64,000 bases of DNA from an uncultured Prochlorococcus sp. Lineage in GTDB: Bacteria > Cyanobacteriota > Cyanobacteriia > PCC-6307 > Cyanobiaceae. The stretch spans positions 1 through 64,000 of the forward strand of contig NZ_CACOFR010000010.1 of assembly GCF_902626525.1 (NCBI RefSeq). Direction: 5' to 3'. This document shows, piece after piece, positions 29,342 through 39,598 of the stretch (the stretch's first letter is position 1; each line of letters starts with the position of its first letter). The notes beneath the pieces were generated by a model, which was not told where the DNA came from, made no database searches, and saw nothing but the letters and a program-made list of their open reading frames with translations. The translations under genes and the position numbers were made by a program.

Positions 29342-30673
29342 GTGTTTGATATTAGAAAAGAAAACCTTTTAAAGGATTTCATAAAGTTTCCTAAAAAGAA
29401 TCTTTTTATAATTTTATTTTTATTAGGTTTTGGGGAATGGTTTGTCAGTGACTTAATTAATTTTGCAGGAGGTTCAATAGGATTTTTTGCGTTGTGTTTG
29501 GGTGGATATTTTTACTTGAAGAATGATAAGCCTAAATTTTATGAGCCAAATAATTTAGATGGTTGGATAAATCTATGTAATGAAGATTTAAATTTTTTTG
29601 AAGAACTTGAATCAACAAATGAATTAGAGAAACAGAATTCAAAAAGACAAAAAATACTTGAATCGATACTTAAAAGATGTAATAAGGAAAAAATAAGTTG
29701 TATTGGACAAAAAGATTATCAAAGTTGTCAATCTGTTTTGAAAAGTCATTTTAAAGCAGATAAGTTTGACTTTGATTTATACGAAAAACTACCAAAATAT
29801 AATTCTTCTGAAATTATTCCTAAAGATGCTTTAAATAGTGATGCGATCTTGTATTTTTTAGAGTTGCCTTTGTCGGCGAATGATTTTTTGTGGCTGGAAA
29901 AGTTTCCTAAAAATATGCCAATTTGGTTGGTAGCTTTAACTTCCAATGAAATAAAAGCAAAAAATCAGATAGAAGACCTAAAGTCTCAAATTTCAAGTGA
30001 CTTTACAAACAAAATTATTACTTTTGATCTAAATAAAAAAGAAACAATAAATATACCTTTTTCTTTAAGGAGGTTTTTTATAAGTTCATCAAAAAATATT
30101 GAAAATACAAAAAAAAGGCTCTTGAGAGAACTTCATGTTACTTGGCAATCTGAAATTGAAGGGATAAGAAGAATGCAGTTAAAAGGAATACAAAGAAAAA
30201 GTCAAATTCTTGTTGCTACAACTGTTTTCTTTTCTCCTATCCCATCCATTGATGTTATGGCAATGACAGTACTAAATTCTCTAATGATTAAAGAAATTAA
30301 GTCTGTATGGGGATGTAATTGGTCTCCTGAAATTTTAGATAAAGTATCTAAAGAGATTTTAAAGACTGCAATTGCTCAGGGAGTTATTGAATGGAGTGGA
30401 CAGACTCTAATTGGCATAACAAAATTACATGGCCCAAATTGGATTGTCTCTGGAACATTTCAGGCTGTCAGTGCTGCTTACTTAACAAGAGTAGTATCAT
30501 GTTCTTTGGCAGATTTTATGGCAATAACGAAAGGAGTAGAAGAACCTGATTTGGATTTTATAAAGAAAAATTCTGAGAAAATTGTTGAAAAAGCATTTGA
30601 AAAAGAAAAGATAAATTGGAAAGGATTTATTTCTGATTTTAGAAAACCACTTATAAAAGTATCTTTTGGTTGA
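29342..30673 (+). CDS. DUF697-containing membrane protein
   Basis: A 443-residue protein. Two N-terminal membrane helices (about 20-38 and 40-57) are followed by a soluble region of about 200 residues. A C-terminal DUF697-type domain (about 285-400) contains FFSPIPSIDVMAMTVLN and a second helical hairpin. DUF697 is often coupled to a GTPase domain; here I see no P-loop, so the soluble middle part is either a degenerate GTPase or something else. Start is GTG at 29342; no ATG fits. It precedes the metal ABC transporter genes on the same strand, with the next gene's first in-frame codons touching its stop. Confidence 0.82.
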   Translation: MFDIRKENLLKDFIKFPKKNLFIILFLLGFGEWFVSDLINFAGGSIGFFALCLGGYFYLKNDKPKFYEPNNLDGWINLCNEDLNFFEELESTNELEKQNSKRQKILESILKRCNKEKISCIGQKDYQSCQSVLKSHFKADKFDFDLYEKLPKYNSSEIIPKDALNSDAILYFLELPLSANDFLWLEKFPKNMPIWLVALTSNEIKAKNQIEDLKSQISSDFTNKIITFDLNKKETINIPFSLRRFFISSSKNIENTKKRLLRELHVTWQSEIEGIRRMQLKGIQRKSQILVATTVFFSPIPSIDVMAMTVLNSLMIKEIKSVWGCNWSPEILDKVSKEILKTAIAQGVIEWSGQTLIGITKLHGPNWIVSGTFQAVSAAYLTRVVSCSLADFMAITKGVEEPDLDFIKKNSEKIVEKAFEKEKINWKGFISDFRKPLIKVSFG

Positions 30674-30696
30674 TAATCTCAGGATTAATATTAATT

Positions 30697-31596
30697 ATGA
30701 AAAAAAATATTCTTTTTTTAAGTTTTATACTTCTCATTACTCTTTTTGCAGGCTCCTGTAAAAAAATATCAAATAAAAATGAAAGTAAAGAAGTAATACT
30801 TGCAAGCTTTACAGTTTTGGCGGACATGATTAGAAATGTTGCTAATGATGATTTTATTGTTAGATCAATAACAAAACCTGGAGTTGAAGTTCATGGTTAC
30901 CAACCAACTCCAAGCGATTTGGTAAAAGCATCTAGTGCTTTTGTCTTTGTTGACAATGGATTTGGATTTGAATTATGGGCAGAAAAATTTGTTTCAAATT
31001 TAAAAGTTAAAAGAATTACTGTTGCAAAAGATTTAGATCCTGTTTTTATTAGTGAAGATTTTTACAAAGGTAAACCCAACCCTCATGCCTGGATTTCACC
31101 AAAAAGAGGGATGCTATATGTTGATATTCTCGTGGATTCTTTATCAGAATTGAGACCATCTAAAAGGAAAGTTTTTGAAGAAAATGGAAAAATATATAAA
31201 GATAAACTCTCAAAGATTGATAAAGAATTTTCACTTTTTATTAACAACTTAAATAAAGACAGAAGGTATCTAGTAAGTTGTGAAGGAGCTTTTTCCTATT
31301 TAACAAATGATTATGGATTAGAGGAAGTTTATTTGTGGCCAGTTAATGCTGAGAGTCAAATTACTCCCAAAAAAATGGCACAAACAATCTCAATAGTTAA
31401 AGATAAAAATGTTCCATCTGTATTTTGCGAAAGTACTGTAAGTAATGAATCTCAAATGGTTGTTGTAAACGAAACTGAAGCTAATTTTGGAGGGAATCTT
31501 TTCGTTGATTCATTATCTGATGATAGTGGTCCTGCCAGTTCTTATATAAAAATGCTTGAGCATAATTTGGATCTAATTAAAAAAGGGCTTTTTTGA
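30697..31596 (+). CDS. mntC: Metal ABC transporter substrate-binding lipoprotein (Mn/Zn type)
   Basis: About 299 residues of cluster A-I solute-binding proteins. The N-terminus is a signal peptide ending in a lipobox-like FAGSC. The metal ligands read H (VEVHGYQPTP), H (PNPHAWISP), E (SCEGAFSYL) and D (LFVDSLSD). The H-H-E-D set matches manganese- or iron-binding members such as Synechocystis MntC, whereas zinc proteins have a third histidine at the glutamate position. The symbol is therefore an inference. The track start (TTG 30670) overlaps the previous stop; ATG at 30697 gives a clean signal peptide. ATPase and permease follow. Confidence 0.9.
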   Translation: MKKNILFLSFILLITLFAGSCKKISNKNESKEVILASFTVLADMIRNVANDDFIVRSITKPGVEVHGYQPTPSDLVKASSAFVFVDNGFGFELWAEKFVSNLKVKRITVAKDLDPVFISEDFYKGKPNPHAWISPKRGMLYVDILVDSLSELRPSKRKVFEENGKIYKDKLSKIDKEFSLFINNLNKDRRYLVSCEGAFSYLTNDYGLEEVYLWPVNAESQITPKKMAQTISIVKDKNVPSVFCESTVSNESQMVVVNETEANFGGNLFVDSLSDDSGPASSYIKMLEHNLDLIKKGLF

Positions 31597-31599
31597 ATT

Positions 31600-32364
31600 A
31601 TGGAAACAACTAATTATCAAAATTTTAGGATTGATGCAGAGAATATTTGCGTAGATTACAACGGTAAGGTTGCTTTGTATGATGCAAATTTAAAATTGAA
31701 ACCTGGTCAGATATGTGGGTTAGTTGGGATGAACGGAGCTGGTAAAACAACTTTTTTTAATGCTTTGACTGGTTTTGTAAATATTTCAAAGGGAAAAATT
31801 AGAATTAATGGAGAGTCAGTAAGAGCTGCTCAAAAAGATCAGTCAATTGCTTATGTTCCTCAAAATGAGGGAATTGATAGTCAATTCCCAATAAATGTTT
31901 GGGATGTAGTAATGATGGGAAGATATGGCTCGATGAATATTTTTAGGTGTCCTAGAGAGTCTGATGTTCAGGCGGTTAAAGATGCTATTGAGAGAGTTGA
32001 TCTTACTGATCATTTATCTACACCCATTGGAAACTTATCTGGAGGTCAGAGAAAACGAACTTTTTTAGCTAGAGCAATTGCGCAAAGAGCTTCAATACTT
32101 CTCCTTGATGAGCCTTTTTCAGGTGTTGATATAAGAACTGAAAAACTTATCTCAGAATTATTTATTCAATTTAAAAATGAGGGAAAAACTATCTTATTAT
32201 CAACGCATGATATGATTCATGTCCGTGAATTTTGTGATTTGGTCCTTTTAATAAATAAAACTGTTGTAGCTTATGGCGAGATGTCTGAAGTCTTCACTCC
32301 TGAAAATATTACAACCACTTTTGGTGGGATCTCACCTGATTTCTTATTTGGACCTGAATCCTAA
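31600..32364 (+). CDS. mntA: Metal ABC transporter ATP-binding protein
   Basis: The 254-residue ATPase energising the importer. Walker A is VGMNGAGKTTFFN, the Q-loop is in YVPQNEGI, the ABC signature is LSGGQRKRTFLARA, Walker B is ILLLDEPFSGVD, and the switch histidine is in LLSTHDMIHV. It begins three bases after the substrate-binding protein gene and is followed 11 bases later by the permease, so the three form one operon. Family subtype is that of Mn/Zn/Fe (MntA/ZnuC) transporters; the exact metal is not proven. Confidence 0.94.
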   Translation: METTNYQNFRIDAENICVDYNGKVALYDANLKLKPGQICGLVGMNGAGKTTFFNALTGFVNISKGKIRINGESVRAAQKDQSIAYVPQNEGIDSQFPINVWDVVMMGRYGSMNIFRCPRESDVQAVKDAIERVDLTDHLSTPIGNLSGGQRKRTFLARAIAQRASILLLDEPFSGVDIRTEKLISELFIQFKNEGKTILLSTHDMIHVREFCDLVLLINKTVVAYGEMSEVFTPENITTTFGGISPDFLFGPES

Positions 32365-32375
32365 ATTTTAATCAT

Positions 32376-33242
32376 ATGGCCCTCTGTTCTTTTTTAACTT
32401 TAGATTCGTTGATAACAGATCCTTTAACTCATGAATTTATGAGAAAAGCACTTCTTATAAGTTCGTTAGTGGCAGCTGTTTGTGGTTTTTTATCTAGCTA
32501 TTTGACTCTTAAAGGATGGGCTTTAATGGGAGATGCAGTGTCACATTCAGTAATGCCCGGTGTCGTGGTTGCTTATGCACTAGGTCTTCCTTTCTCTTTT
32601 GGAGCATTTATTTTCGGAGTTGGTTCTGTAGCATTGATAGGATTTATCAAGCAGAAATCCAGAGTTAAGGAAGATACTGTTATTGGTTTGGTATTTACTG
32701 GATTTTTTGCTCTCGGAATCGTATTGGTTTCTAAGATTAAAAGTAATATTGACCTGCACTCTATCCTTTTTGGTAGTCCATTAGGAATATCTCTTTCAGA
32801 TGTCAAGCAAACCATATTCATTTCGTTCTTGGTAGTAATTCTTTTATCAGTTTTTAGAAAAGATTTAATGCTTTATTGTTTTGATCCTAGGCATGCAAAA
32901 ACAGTTGGGATTAATGTATTTTTTCTTCATTATTTACTCCTTACATGTTTATCGTTGGCAGCAGTTGTGGGACTGCAGTCTGTTGGAATTATTTTGGTAG
33001 TCGCAATGTTGATTACACCAGGCGCTACGGCATATTTACTTACTGATAAGTTTGATAATATGACCATAATTTCAGTATTCAGTGCAATTACCTCAAGCCT
33101 TATAGGAATCTACGTTAGCTTTTGGTTTGATCTTGAAACAGGTGGATCAATTGTCTTGGCACAAACTTTTATATTTTTATTCGCGTTTTTATTCGCTCCA
33201 AGATATGGAATATTTAAGTTAAAAAAAATATTTGCTGGGTAA
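32376..33242 (+). CDS. mntB: Metal ABC transporter permease
   Basis: A 288-residue membrane protein of the ABC-3 family with about eight to nine membrane helices. Conserved segments include KGWALMGDAVSHSVMPGVV near the start and VGIILVVAMLITPGATAYLL later, both typical of ZnuB/MntB permeases. It completes the importer with the two preceding genes. The DUF4336 gene begins just after it, and its more likely ATG at 33250 lies 7 bases past this stop. Confidence 0.94.
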   Translation: MALCSFLTLDSLITDPLTHEFMRKALLISSLVAAVCGFLSSYLTLKGWALMGDAVSHSVMPGVVVAYALGLPFSFGAFIFGVGSVALIGFIKQKSRVKEDTVIGLVFTGFFALGIVLVSKIKSNIDLHSILFGSPLGISLSDVKQTIFISFLVVILLSVFRKDLMLYCFDPRHAKTVGINVFFLHYLLLTCLSLAAVVGLQSVGIILVVAMLITPGATAYLLTDKFDNMTIISVFSAITSSLIGIYVSFWFDLETGGSIVLAQTFIFLFAFLFAPRYGIFKLKKIFAG

Positions 33243-33249
33243 AATAATA

Positions 33250-34416
33250 ATGGTTGAAGAAACTTTAAATAAAAATTGGTATTGGTGGCCATTATTTCCT
33301 TTATATCCTTACGGGAAAAAGAAAACAATTTTAAGAGAACTAATTCCTGATCAAATATGGTCTTTGGAGCAAATACAGGGACTTTATTATGTTGCGGTTC
33401 CAATAAGAATGACGGTAATAAAGGTTGATGATGGATTGATGCTAATAAATCCACTCCCTCCTACAAAAGAATTAATAAATGAGTTAGAAAAATTAATTGC
33501 TATTCACGGAAAAGTAAAAACAATAATTCTCCCAAATGCCTCTGGACTAGAACATAAAATCGGACTTCCAGCTCTTTCAAGAATCTTTAAAGATGCAGAA
33601 ATTTGGCTTTGTCCAGGACAGTGGAGTTTTCCATTAAATCTACCACTAGATTTTTTAGGAATCCCATCAAAAAGAACAAGAATACTTTTTGAGGAAGGTA
33701 CTCCATATACAGATCTTTTTAGATGGTCTTCATTAGGCCCTCTGAATTTAGGACTTGGAAGATATCAGGAGATAAGTTGTTTTCATTATTCTACGAAAAC
33801 TCTTCATGTTACAGACGCAATAGTTGGAATAGACTCAACTCCACCTGAGATATTTGATTTTGATCCAACTCCACTTCTTTTTCATTCTAGAGAGAGAGGG
33901 GATGAACCTTTGATTGACTCTATCGAACAAAGAAAAAAAGGATGGAAAAGGTTAGTCTTATTTTCATCTTTTTTGAAACCAGGTAAATTAAATATTCCAC
34001 CATTAGGAGAAGTCTTTAAGTATTCATTCAAAAAAGAGCTTAGAAATTGGAAATCGCATTTCGGGATCTATCCCTTTTTATGGGACAAAGATTGGGAATC
34101 CTCTCTTGTTGAAATAATGGGTAAAGATATTCCTAAGATTCAAATTGCACCAGTTTTACAAAAATTAATTTTTCCACGTTCAAAAGAAGTTTTACTTAAA
34201 TGGCTAGAAAATATCAAATCTTTAGAAGATATGGAATATTTAATTCCAGCTCATTTTACGGCACCTGTTAAATTTACAATAGTAGATTGTCAAAATTTAA
34301 TTAATGAAATTAATTCCCAAAAGTGGGACAAACTCCCAGAAGATAATAAATTTTTGATGGATCTATATAAAAGGTTGTATGAACTAGGAATAATTCCTGA
34401 AAAAGTTAATATTTAA
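33250..34416 (+). CDS. DUF4336 family protein
   Basis: About 388 residues matching the DUF4336 family of cyanobacteria and plastid-bearing eukaryotes. It starts NWYWWPLFPLYPYGKKKT, then shows a strand-rich region (MTVIKVDDGLMLINPLPP, KTIILPNASGLEHKIGL) resembling a metallo-beta-lactamase-like fold, with HVTDAIVG and a C-terminal YLIPAHFTAPV. The full metal-binding HxHxDH is not evident, so catalysis is doubtful. Track start 33232 is TTG within the permease gene; ATG 33250 is preferred. It ends 5 bases before the convergent DUF760 gene. Position after the metal importer may or may not be meaningful. Confidence 0.85.
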   Translation: MVEETLNKNWYWWPLFPLYPYGKKKTILRELIPDQIWSLEQIQGLYYVAVPIRMTVIKVDDGLMLINPLPPTKELINELEKLIAIHGKVKTIILPNASGLEHKIGLPALSRIFKDAEIWLCPGQWSFPLNLPLDFLGIPSKRTRILFEEGTPYTDLFRWSSLGPLNLGLGRYQEISCFHYSTKTLHVTDAIVGIDSTPPEIFDFDPTPLLFHSRERGDEPLIDSIEQRKKGWKRLVLFSSFLKPGKLNIPPLGEVFKYSFKKELRNWKSHFGIYPFLWDKDWESSLVEIMGKDIPKIQIAPVLQKLIFPRSKEVLLKWLENIKSLEDMEYLIPAHFTAPVKFTIVDCQNLINEINSQKWDKLPEDNKFLMDLYKRLYELGIIPEKVNI

Positions 34417-34421
34417 AACTA

Positions 34422-34757
34422 TTATTCTTCAATAGACATGTTTTCATCATTTTTAAGAGTTTGTTCCAACTCTTTTCTTTGCTCCATTTGTCTTAAGAAA
34501 TATCCTGTCATCATGGCCGAAGATAATAAATTGGCAATGTTGTCTTTTGAAGAGGTTATTTTTACATCAAATTGATCTGAAGGGAGCATTCCAAGAAGAC
34601 CTTGAACATTATGTCTAATAATTTCTTGAATATCTTCACTAGCTGATTTTGCTACTCTTTGTAAAACTTCCGGGGATTGTTTTTGTAAATATTGGATTAA
34701 ATCATTCTCATCATTCGGATCATTATTTTCAGTAGCAAGAAATTCTGGATTAAACAT
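34422..34757 (-). CDS. DUF760 family protein
   Basis: About 111 residues (120 in the track). The central region contains the family's conserved LIQYLQKQSPEVLQRVAKSA and a segment with IIRHNVQGLLGMLP, followed by NLLSSAMMTGYFLRQMEQR. DUF760 proteins occur in cyanobacteria and chloroplasts; some plant members have been tied to regulated protein turnover, but no role can be assigned here. The ATG at 34757 (MFNPEFLATEN) is preferred over 34784. It lies just downstream of lepB on the same strand. Confidence 0.83.
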   Translation of the reverse strand: MFNPEFLATENNDPNDENDLIQYLQKQSPEVLQRVAKSASEDIQEIIRHNVQGLLGMLPSDQFDVKITSSKDNIANLLSSAMMTGYFLRQMEQRKELEQTLKNDENMSIEE

Positions 34758-34808
34758 TTCTACATCTTCTAGATATAAAAACATTACAACATCATGTACC
34801 CAATAATC

Positions 34809-35387
34809 TTAATTATTAAGGTCAGGGAACCGAATAGGGCCAATTTTATTTAAAGGCCAGTATCTAAATATTGCTTTACCAATAATCTTCTCATAGGGTA
34901 AATATCCCCAAATATGAGAGTCCATACTATTATTTCTGTTATCTCCCATCACCCATAAGGACTCATCAGGAACAATAAAAGGACCTATCGAATAATTAAT
35001 ATTTTGGTCAAAAACGTTATTATCTTGGACGATATCATTTATGTAAAGGTTGCCTTGTCTTACTTCTACCTTGTCCCCTGGGATTCCAATTACTCTTTTG
35101 ATTAATGCAGTATTTGATTCATAACCAGCATTAATTAATTGCTCGGGAACATTAAAAACCACAATTTTATTTTTTAATTTTGAAAGATTTGATTTGGATA
35201 TGATTTTAGGTGTTATTTTCTCAACTAGAATTTTGTCTTGTATTTGAAGAGTGGGAAGCATTGAGCCAGATGGGATCCATCTTGGTTCTATAACTTGCCA
35301 TCGTATAATTAAAGCAATTGATATCCAAATTAAAAGATTTTTTAAATCCTTGATGATTGAATTTCTTTTTTCTTCAGTTGTGGACAT
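34809..35387 (-). CDS. lepB: Signal peptidase I
   Basis: Membrane-bound serine protease that removes signal peptides from exported proteins. Of 192 residues, a single N-terminal anchor (about 15-32) is followed by box B with the catalytic Ser42 (WIPSGSMLPTL), box D with the lysine base K97 (ALIKRVIGIPGD) and the late VMGDNRNNSMDSHIWG. Length is typical of cyanobacterial LepB. The menD gene lies divergently upstream with about 50 bases between starts. Confidence 0.97.
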   Translation of the reverse strand: MSTTEEKRNSIIKDLKNLLIWISIALIIRWQVIEPRWIPSGSMLPTLQIQDKILVEKITPKIISKSNLSKLKNKIVVFNVPEQLINAGYESNTALIKRVIGIPGDKVEVRQGNLYINDIVQDNNVFDQNINYSIGPFIVPDESLWVMGDNRNNSMDSHIWGYLPYEKIIGKAIFRYWPLNKIGPIRFPDLNN

Positions 35388-35438
35388 TTTTTATTTAATT
35401 CAGTTATAAGGAAAAATCCCAAAGCATTTATATAAATT

Positions 35439-37202
35439 ATGACATCATCTATTGAATGCAAAAATTTTCTTAGAAGTTTACAACTTTTAAATCTTCTTAT
35501 AAAAATAGGAGTTCAAAATTTAATCCTATGTCCAGGTAGTAGATCAGCACCTTTGGCTATAGCTGCAGGAGAATTAAATAAGTTAGGACTGGTAAATATT
35601 TTTAATTCAATTGATGAGAGATCTGCAGGATTTCACTCTCTTGGGATCTCTGCAGCATCTGGTAATCTTTCTTTGGTTATCACAACTTCTGGAACTGCAG
35701 TAAGTAATCTATTGCCAGCAGCAGTTGAGGCTGACCGATCTTGTAAAGGTCTTATATTAATTACAGCTGATAGACCTTCAAGGTTAAAAGATTGTGGAGC
35801 TAATCAAACAGTAAATCAAGAAGAATTTCTGAGTTCAGTCTGCAGAAGAGTTTTAAGTACAAATCTTAATGGGCTCCATGAAACAGAAGATAATGAAATT
35901 TTAAATTTAGTACGAATTGTTGAGGAACAAATATCTACATTTCCTGGACCTGTCCATTTAAACATTCCTATCGATAAGCCTTTAGATATTCCTTTTTTAG
36001 ATAAAAAAAATGTTTTAGAGATTTTTAAAAGGATTTATTTAAAGAAACAATATTTTTTTCAAAAAAATGCAATAAAGGCTCATAAAAACAAATTCTTAGA
36101 AATTTCAAAAAGTTTAAATTTAGATCAATCAGGCATTATTTTGGTAGGTCCCTATCAAGGTTCCATAAATGATTTGTCTTCTTTCAATAAATCTCTGGAA
36201 AAAATACAGGAAATTACTGGTTGGCCAGTTTTTGCTGATCCTGTTTCAGGTGTTGATTCTTCTTTAAGAGGATTAGTTGTGAATTGGGAATTAGTCTTAA
36301 GAAAAAATAAGAATTTACTCAATTGTCACCAACTTTTGAGACTTGGTCCAATATCAACTTCAATTGATTTGGAGAAGTTTATAACAATCTTCGAAGGGAT
36401 GCAGATTCTTATTAAAGAAAAAAATTATAGAAATTTAGATCCAATAAAAAAATCATTTGAATATGAGTTTGGGCTGACAAATTTTGTTAATCAATTCTTA
36501 CCTGAATTATCAATTAACCAAATAAGCAAAAAGTCATTAACTTCTTTAGCCCTAGATCTAATAGAGGAAGGTGAAAAAATTAAGGCAATTTTAAAAGAGA
36601 AAATTAACGATAATAGTCAAATTACTGAGTATAAGCTTGCAAATCTTGTTCCAAAAATATGGCCAGCTGAAGATCCAATTATGCTCTCTGCAAGCAGCCC
36701 AATTCGAGATTGGCTTACATTTTCTGAGAATGGTACTTTAACAAGAAATTGCTTCAGCTTCAGAGGAGCTTCGGGAATAGATGGCACTTTATCTCTTGCA
36801 TTAGGAATTTCTAGAATTAAAAATCCCTTACTTCTTGTAACTGGAGATTTGGCTTTTGTTCATGATATAAATGGCTGGCTTATTGAAAATTCAACAGACT
36901 TGAATTTAACAATCCTTCTAATAAACAATAATGGTGGAAATATATTTAATCGTATTTATAAAAATAATTTAAAAGAAGATGAATTAAAAAAACTATTTCT
37001 TATGCCTAAAGATATAAATTGGGCAAAACTCGCTGACGGTTATAAAGTAAAGTTTAAAACTATTACAAATTTTAAAAAATTAAGAGAGGCATTCGAATGG
37101 AGCATTTCTATCCGGAAATCTGTAATAATTAAAGTTGATATAGATTCGGATAATGAAATTAATGAAAAAAATATTCTGCTAAAAAAAATTATTGGCAGTT
37201 AA
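35439..37202 (+). CDS. menD: 2-succinyl-5-enolpyruvyl-6-hydroxy-3-cyclohexene-1-carboxylate synthase
   Basis: Thiamine-diphosphate enzyme of the menaquinone pathway, which in cyanobacteria makes the phylloquinone of photosystem I. The 587 residues show the N-terminal [16 protein letters not shown] with the ThDP glutamate downstream in [28 protein letters not shown], and the C-terminal ThDP-binding [18 protein letters not shown] and [14 protein letters not shown]. menB follows 37 bases later, forming a two-step pathway pair. Confidence 0.97.
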   Translation: MTSSIECKNFLRSLQLLNLLIKIGVQNLILCPGSRSAPLAIAAGELNKLGLVNIFNSIDERSAGFHSLGISAASGNLSLVITTSGTAVSNLLPAAVEADRSCKGLILITADRPSRLKDCGANQTVNQEEFLSSVCRRVLSTNLNGLHETEDNEILNLVRIVEEQISTFPGPVHLNIPIDKPLDIPFLDKKNVLEIFKRIYLKKQYFFQKNAIKAHKNKFLEISKSLNLDQSGIILVGPYQGSINDLSSFNKSLEKIQEITGWPVFADPVSGVDSSLRGLVVNWELVLRKNKNLLNCHQLLRLGPISTSIDLEKFITIFEGMQILIKEKNYRNLDPIKKSFEYEFGLTNFVNQFLPELSINQISKKSLTSLALDLIEEGEKIKAILKEKINDNSQITEYKLANLVPKIWPAEDPIMLSASSPIRDWLTFSENGTLTRNCFSFRGASGIDGTLSLALGISRIKNPLLLVTGDLAFVHDINGWLIENSTDLNLTILLINNNGGNIFNRIYKNNLKEDELKKLFLMPKDINWAKLADGYKVKFKTITNFKKLREAFEWSISIRKSVIIKVDIDSDNEINEKNILLKKIIGS

Positions 37203-37239
37203 ATTTATTAATTTTTTTATTTTCGAATAATTATGATAC

Positions 37240-38097
37240 ATGAAAATTTTACCTGGGAAAACAACTTTAATCTGGTCACAATGCAAATCTTATAAAGATA
37301 TATTATTTCATAAATCAGATGAGGGAATTGCGAGAATCGCAATTAATCGCCCTGACAAAAGAAATGCATTTAGACCAAAAACTGTAGATGAGCTTATTGA
37401 TGCATTTAATATTGTGAGAAATGATGAAAGTATAGGAGTAGTTCTTTTTACAGGAGCGGGACCTGATAAGAAGGGCATCTATTCTTTTTGTTCTGGAGGA
37501 GATCAGAGTGTAAGAGGTAATAATGGATATGAAAATGATGAGGGAAAGCAGAGACTAAATGTACTTGAATTACAAAGATTAATTAGAAGTTTACCAAAAG
37601 TTGTTATTGCCTTAATCCCAGGCTTTGCGATCGGTGGAGGTCACGTTCTTCATTTAATTTGTGACCTTAGTATTGCCTCTGAAAACGCAATATTTGGTCA
37701 AACAGGCCCAAGAGTTGGTAGCTTTGATGCTGGATTTGGATCTAGTTATTTGGCCAGACTTGTTGGTCAAAGAAAAGCCAAAGAAATTTGGTTTTTATGT
37801 AGAAAATATAATTCCAATGAGGCTCTAAAAATGGGCTTGATAAATGCAATTACAAAGATTGAAGAATTAGAAGCTGAGGGTGTAATCTGGGCAAGAGAGA
37901 TTTTACGAAATAGTCCAACTGCTATTCGTATTCTTAAAGCTTCATTTAATGCGGAGAATGATGGAATTGCAGGTATCCAAGAATTATCTGGATACACAAC
38001 GCAACTATTTTATTCGACTAAAGAAGCTCAAGAAGGCAGAAATGCCTTCCTTGAAAAACGTCCACCTGATTTTTCAGACTACAAGTGGACCCCCTAG
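37240..38097 (+). CDS. menB: 1,4-dihydroxy-2-naphthoyl-CoA synthase
   Basis: Crotonase-fold enzyme that closes the naphthoquinone ring in phylloquinone synthesis. The 285 residues contain [15 protein letters not shown], the oxyanion-hole region [26 protein letters not shown] and [14 protein letters not shown] near the C-terminus, the last being the MenB-specific ending. It lies between menD and glgA on the same strand. Other men genes are not in the window. Confidence 0.97.
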   Translation: MKILPGKTTLIWSQCKSYKDILFHKSDEGIARIAINRPDKRNAFRPKTVDELIDAFNIVRNDESIGVVLFTGAGPDKKGIYSFCSGGDQSVRGNNGYENDEGKQRLNVLELQRLIRSLPKVVIALIPGFAIGGGHVLHLICDLSIASENAIFGQTGPRVGSFDAGFGSSYLARLVGQRKAKEIWFLCRKYNSNEALKMGLINAITKIEELEAEGVIWAREILRNSPTAIRILKASFNAENDGIAGIQELSGYTTQLFYSTKEAQEGRNAFLEKRPPDFSDYKWTP

Positions 38098-38133
38098 TTG
38101 ATTTTTTCAAAAGAACTTTTTAAATAACTATCA

Positions 38134-39591
38134 ATGAGAATTCTTCTTGCGGCTGCTGAATGTGCTCCAATGATTAAAGTTGGAGGTATGGGAGATGTAG
38201 TTGGTTCGTTACCTCCATCTTTGATAAAACTTGGTCACGATGTAAGGGTTATAATTCCAGGGTATGGGAAATTGTGGAGTCTTTTAAAGATATCTAATGA
38301 ACCAGTATTTAGAGCAAATACTATGGGGACTGATTTTGCTGTATTTGAGGCAAAACATCCAATACATAATTATTTGATTTATCTAGTTGGTCATCCAACA
38401 TTTGACTCTGACCAAATATACGGAGGTGAAAACGAGGATTGGCGCTTTACATTTTTTGCTAGTGCCACTTCTGAATTTGCCTGGAATTGTTGGAAACCTC
38501 AAGTTCTCCATTGCCATGATTGGCACACTGGAATGATTCCAGTTTGGATGCATCAAGATCCTGAAATCAGTACTGTTTTCACAATTCATAATTTGAAATA
38601 CCAAGGTCCTTGGAGATGGAAGCTAGAAAAAATGACTTGGTGTCCCTGGTATATGCATGGAGACCATACAATGGCTGCAGCAATGTTGTATGCAGATAGA
38701 GTAAATGCTGTTTCTCCGACTTATGCGGATGAGATTAAAACTCATGAATATGGGGAAAGCCTTGAAGGATTACTTAATTACATTTCAGGTAAATTACGGG
38801 GAATTCTTAATGGCATAGATTTAGAAGAATGGAATCCAGCTAAAGATCCTGTTTTGCCCGTGAAATTTAGTCTTAAGACTTTAGAAAATAGAGTAGAAAA
38901 TAAGAAAATTCTACAGAGAGAAATGGGTCTTGAAGTTGACACTAAAAAATATCTTTTAGGTATGGTTAGTAGGTTGGTTGATCAGAAAGGAGTTGACTTA
39001 CTTTTGCAGGTTTCAAGAAGACTTTTATCATATACAGATTCGCAAATAGCTGTATTAGGGACTGGAGATAGATATTTAGAATCTGGACTATGGCAACTGG
39101 CCTTAGATTATCCGGGAAGATTTTCAGTATTTCTCACCTATGATGATTCTCTATCAAGGCTTATTTATGGTGGTTCTGATGCCTTCTTAATGCCTAGTAG
39201 ATTCGAACCTTGCGGAATTAGTCAACTCCTTGCTATGAGGTATGGCTCTATTCCAATAGTAAGACGAGTTGGAGGTTTAGTTGATACAGTTTTGCCTCAT
39301 GATCCAGAAAATAATTGTGGTACAGGTTTTTGTTTCGATCGCTTTGAACCTATAGATTTCTACACTTCTTTGGTAAGGTCTTGGGAGGCATTCAGACACA
39401 AAGATAGTTGGCAACTCCTACAAAAAAGAGCCATGAGTCAAGAGTTTAGTTGGCAAAGATCAGCTCGCGAATACGAAATAATGTATAAAGATGTTTGCGG
39501 AATAAAGGAACCATCACCAGACGTTGCTGAAGTTGAAAAGTTCTCTTATGGACAATCAGCTGATCCATCTTTAAAAAAAAGTGTGACTTAA
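38134..39591 (+). CDS. glgA: Glycogen synthase (ADP-glucose type)
   Basis: GT5 glycosyltransferase that extends glycogen from ADP-glucose. Of 485 residues, the N-terminal K-x-G-G motif is [13 protein letters not shown] (methionine rather than leucine after GG), with [13 protein letters not shown] following. The C-terminal Rossmann half has [15 protein letters not shown] and the nucleotide-binding [18 protein letters not shown]. It lies 36 bases after menB. Its partner branching enzyme lies at 8.5-10.8 kb. Confidence 0.98.
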   Translation: MRILLAAAECAPMIKVGGMGDVVGSLPPSLIKLGHDVRVIIPGYGKLWSLLKISNEPVFRANTMGTDFAVFEAKHPIHNYLIYLVGHPTFDSDQIYGGENEDWRFTFFASATSEFAWNCWKPQVLHCHDWHTGMIPVWMHQDPEISTVFTIHNLKYQGPWRWKLEKMTWCPWYMHGDHTMAAAMLYADRVNAVSPTYADEIKTHEYGESLEGLLNYISGKLRGILNGIDLEEWNPAKDPVLPVKFSLKTLENRVENKKILQREMGLEVDTKKYLLGMVSRLVDQKGVDLLLQVSRRLLSYTDSQIAVLGTGDRYLESGLWQLALDYPGRFSVFLTYDDSLSRLIYGGSDAFLMPSRFEPCGISQLLAMRYGSIPIVRRVGGLVDTVLPHDPENNCGTGFCFDRFEPIDFYTSLVRSWEAFRHKDSWQLLQKRAMSQEFSWQRSAREYEIMYKDVCGIKEPSPDVAEVEKFSYGQSADPSLKKSVT

Positions 39592-39598
39592 CATCTTA

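Noticed and set aside
33110-33454. 114-residue minus-strand ORF
   Set aside because: Antisense to the end of the metal permease and the start of the DUF4336 gene, both of which are recognised families.
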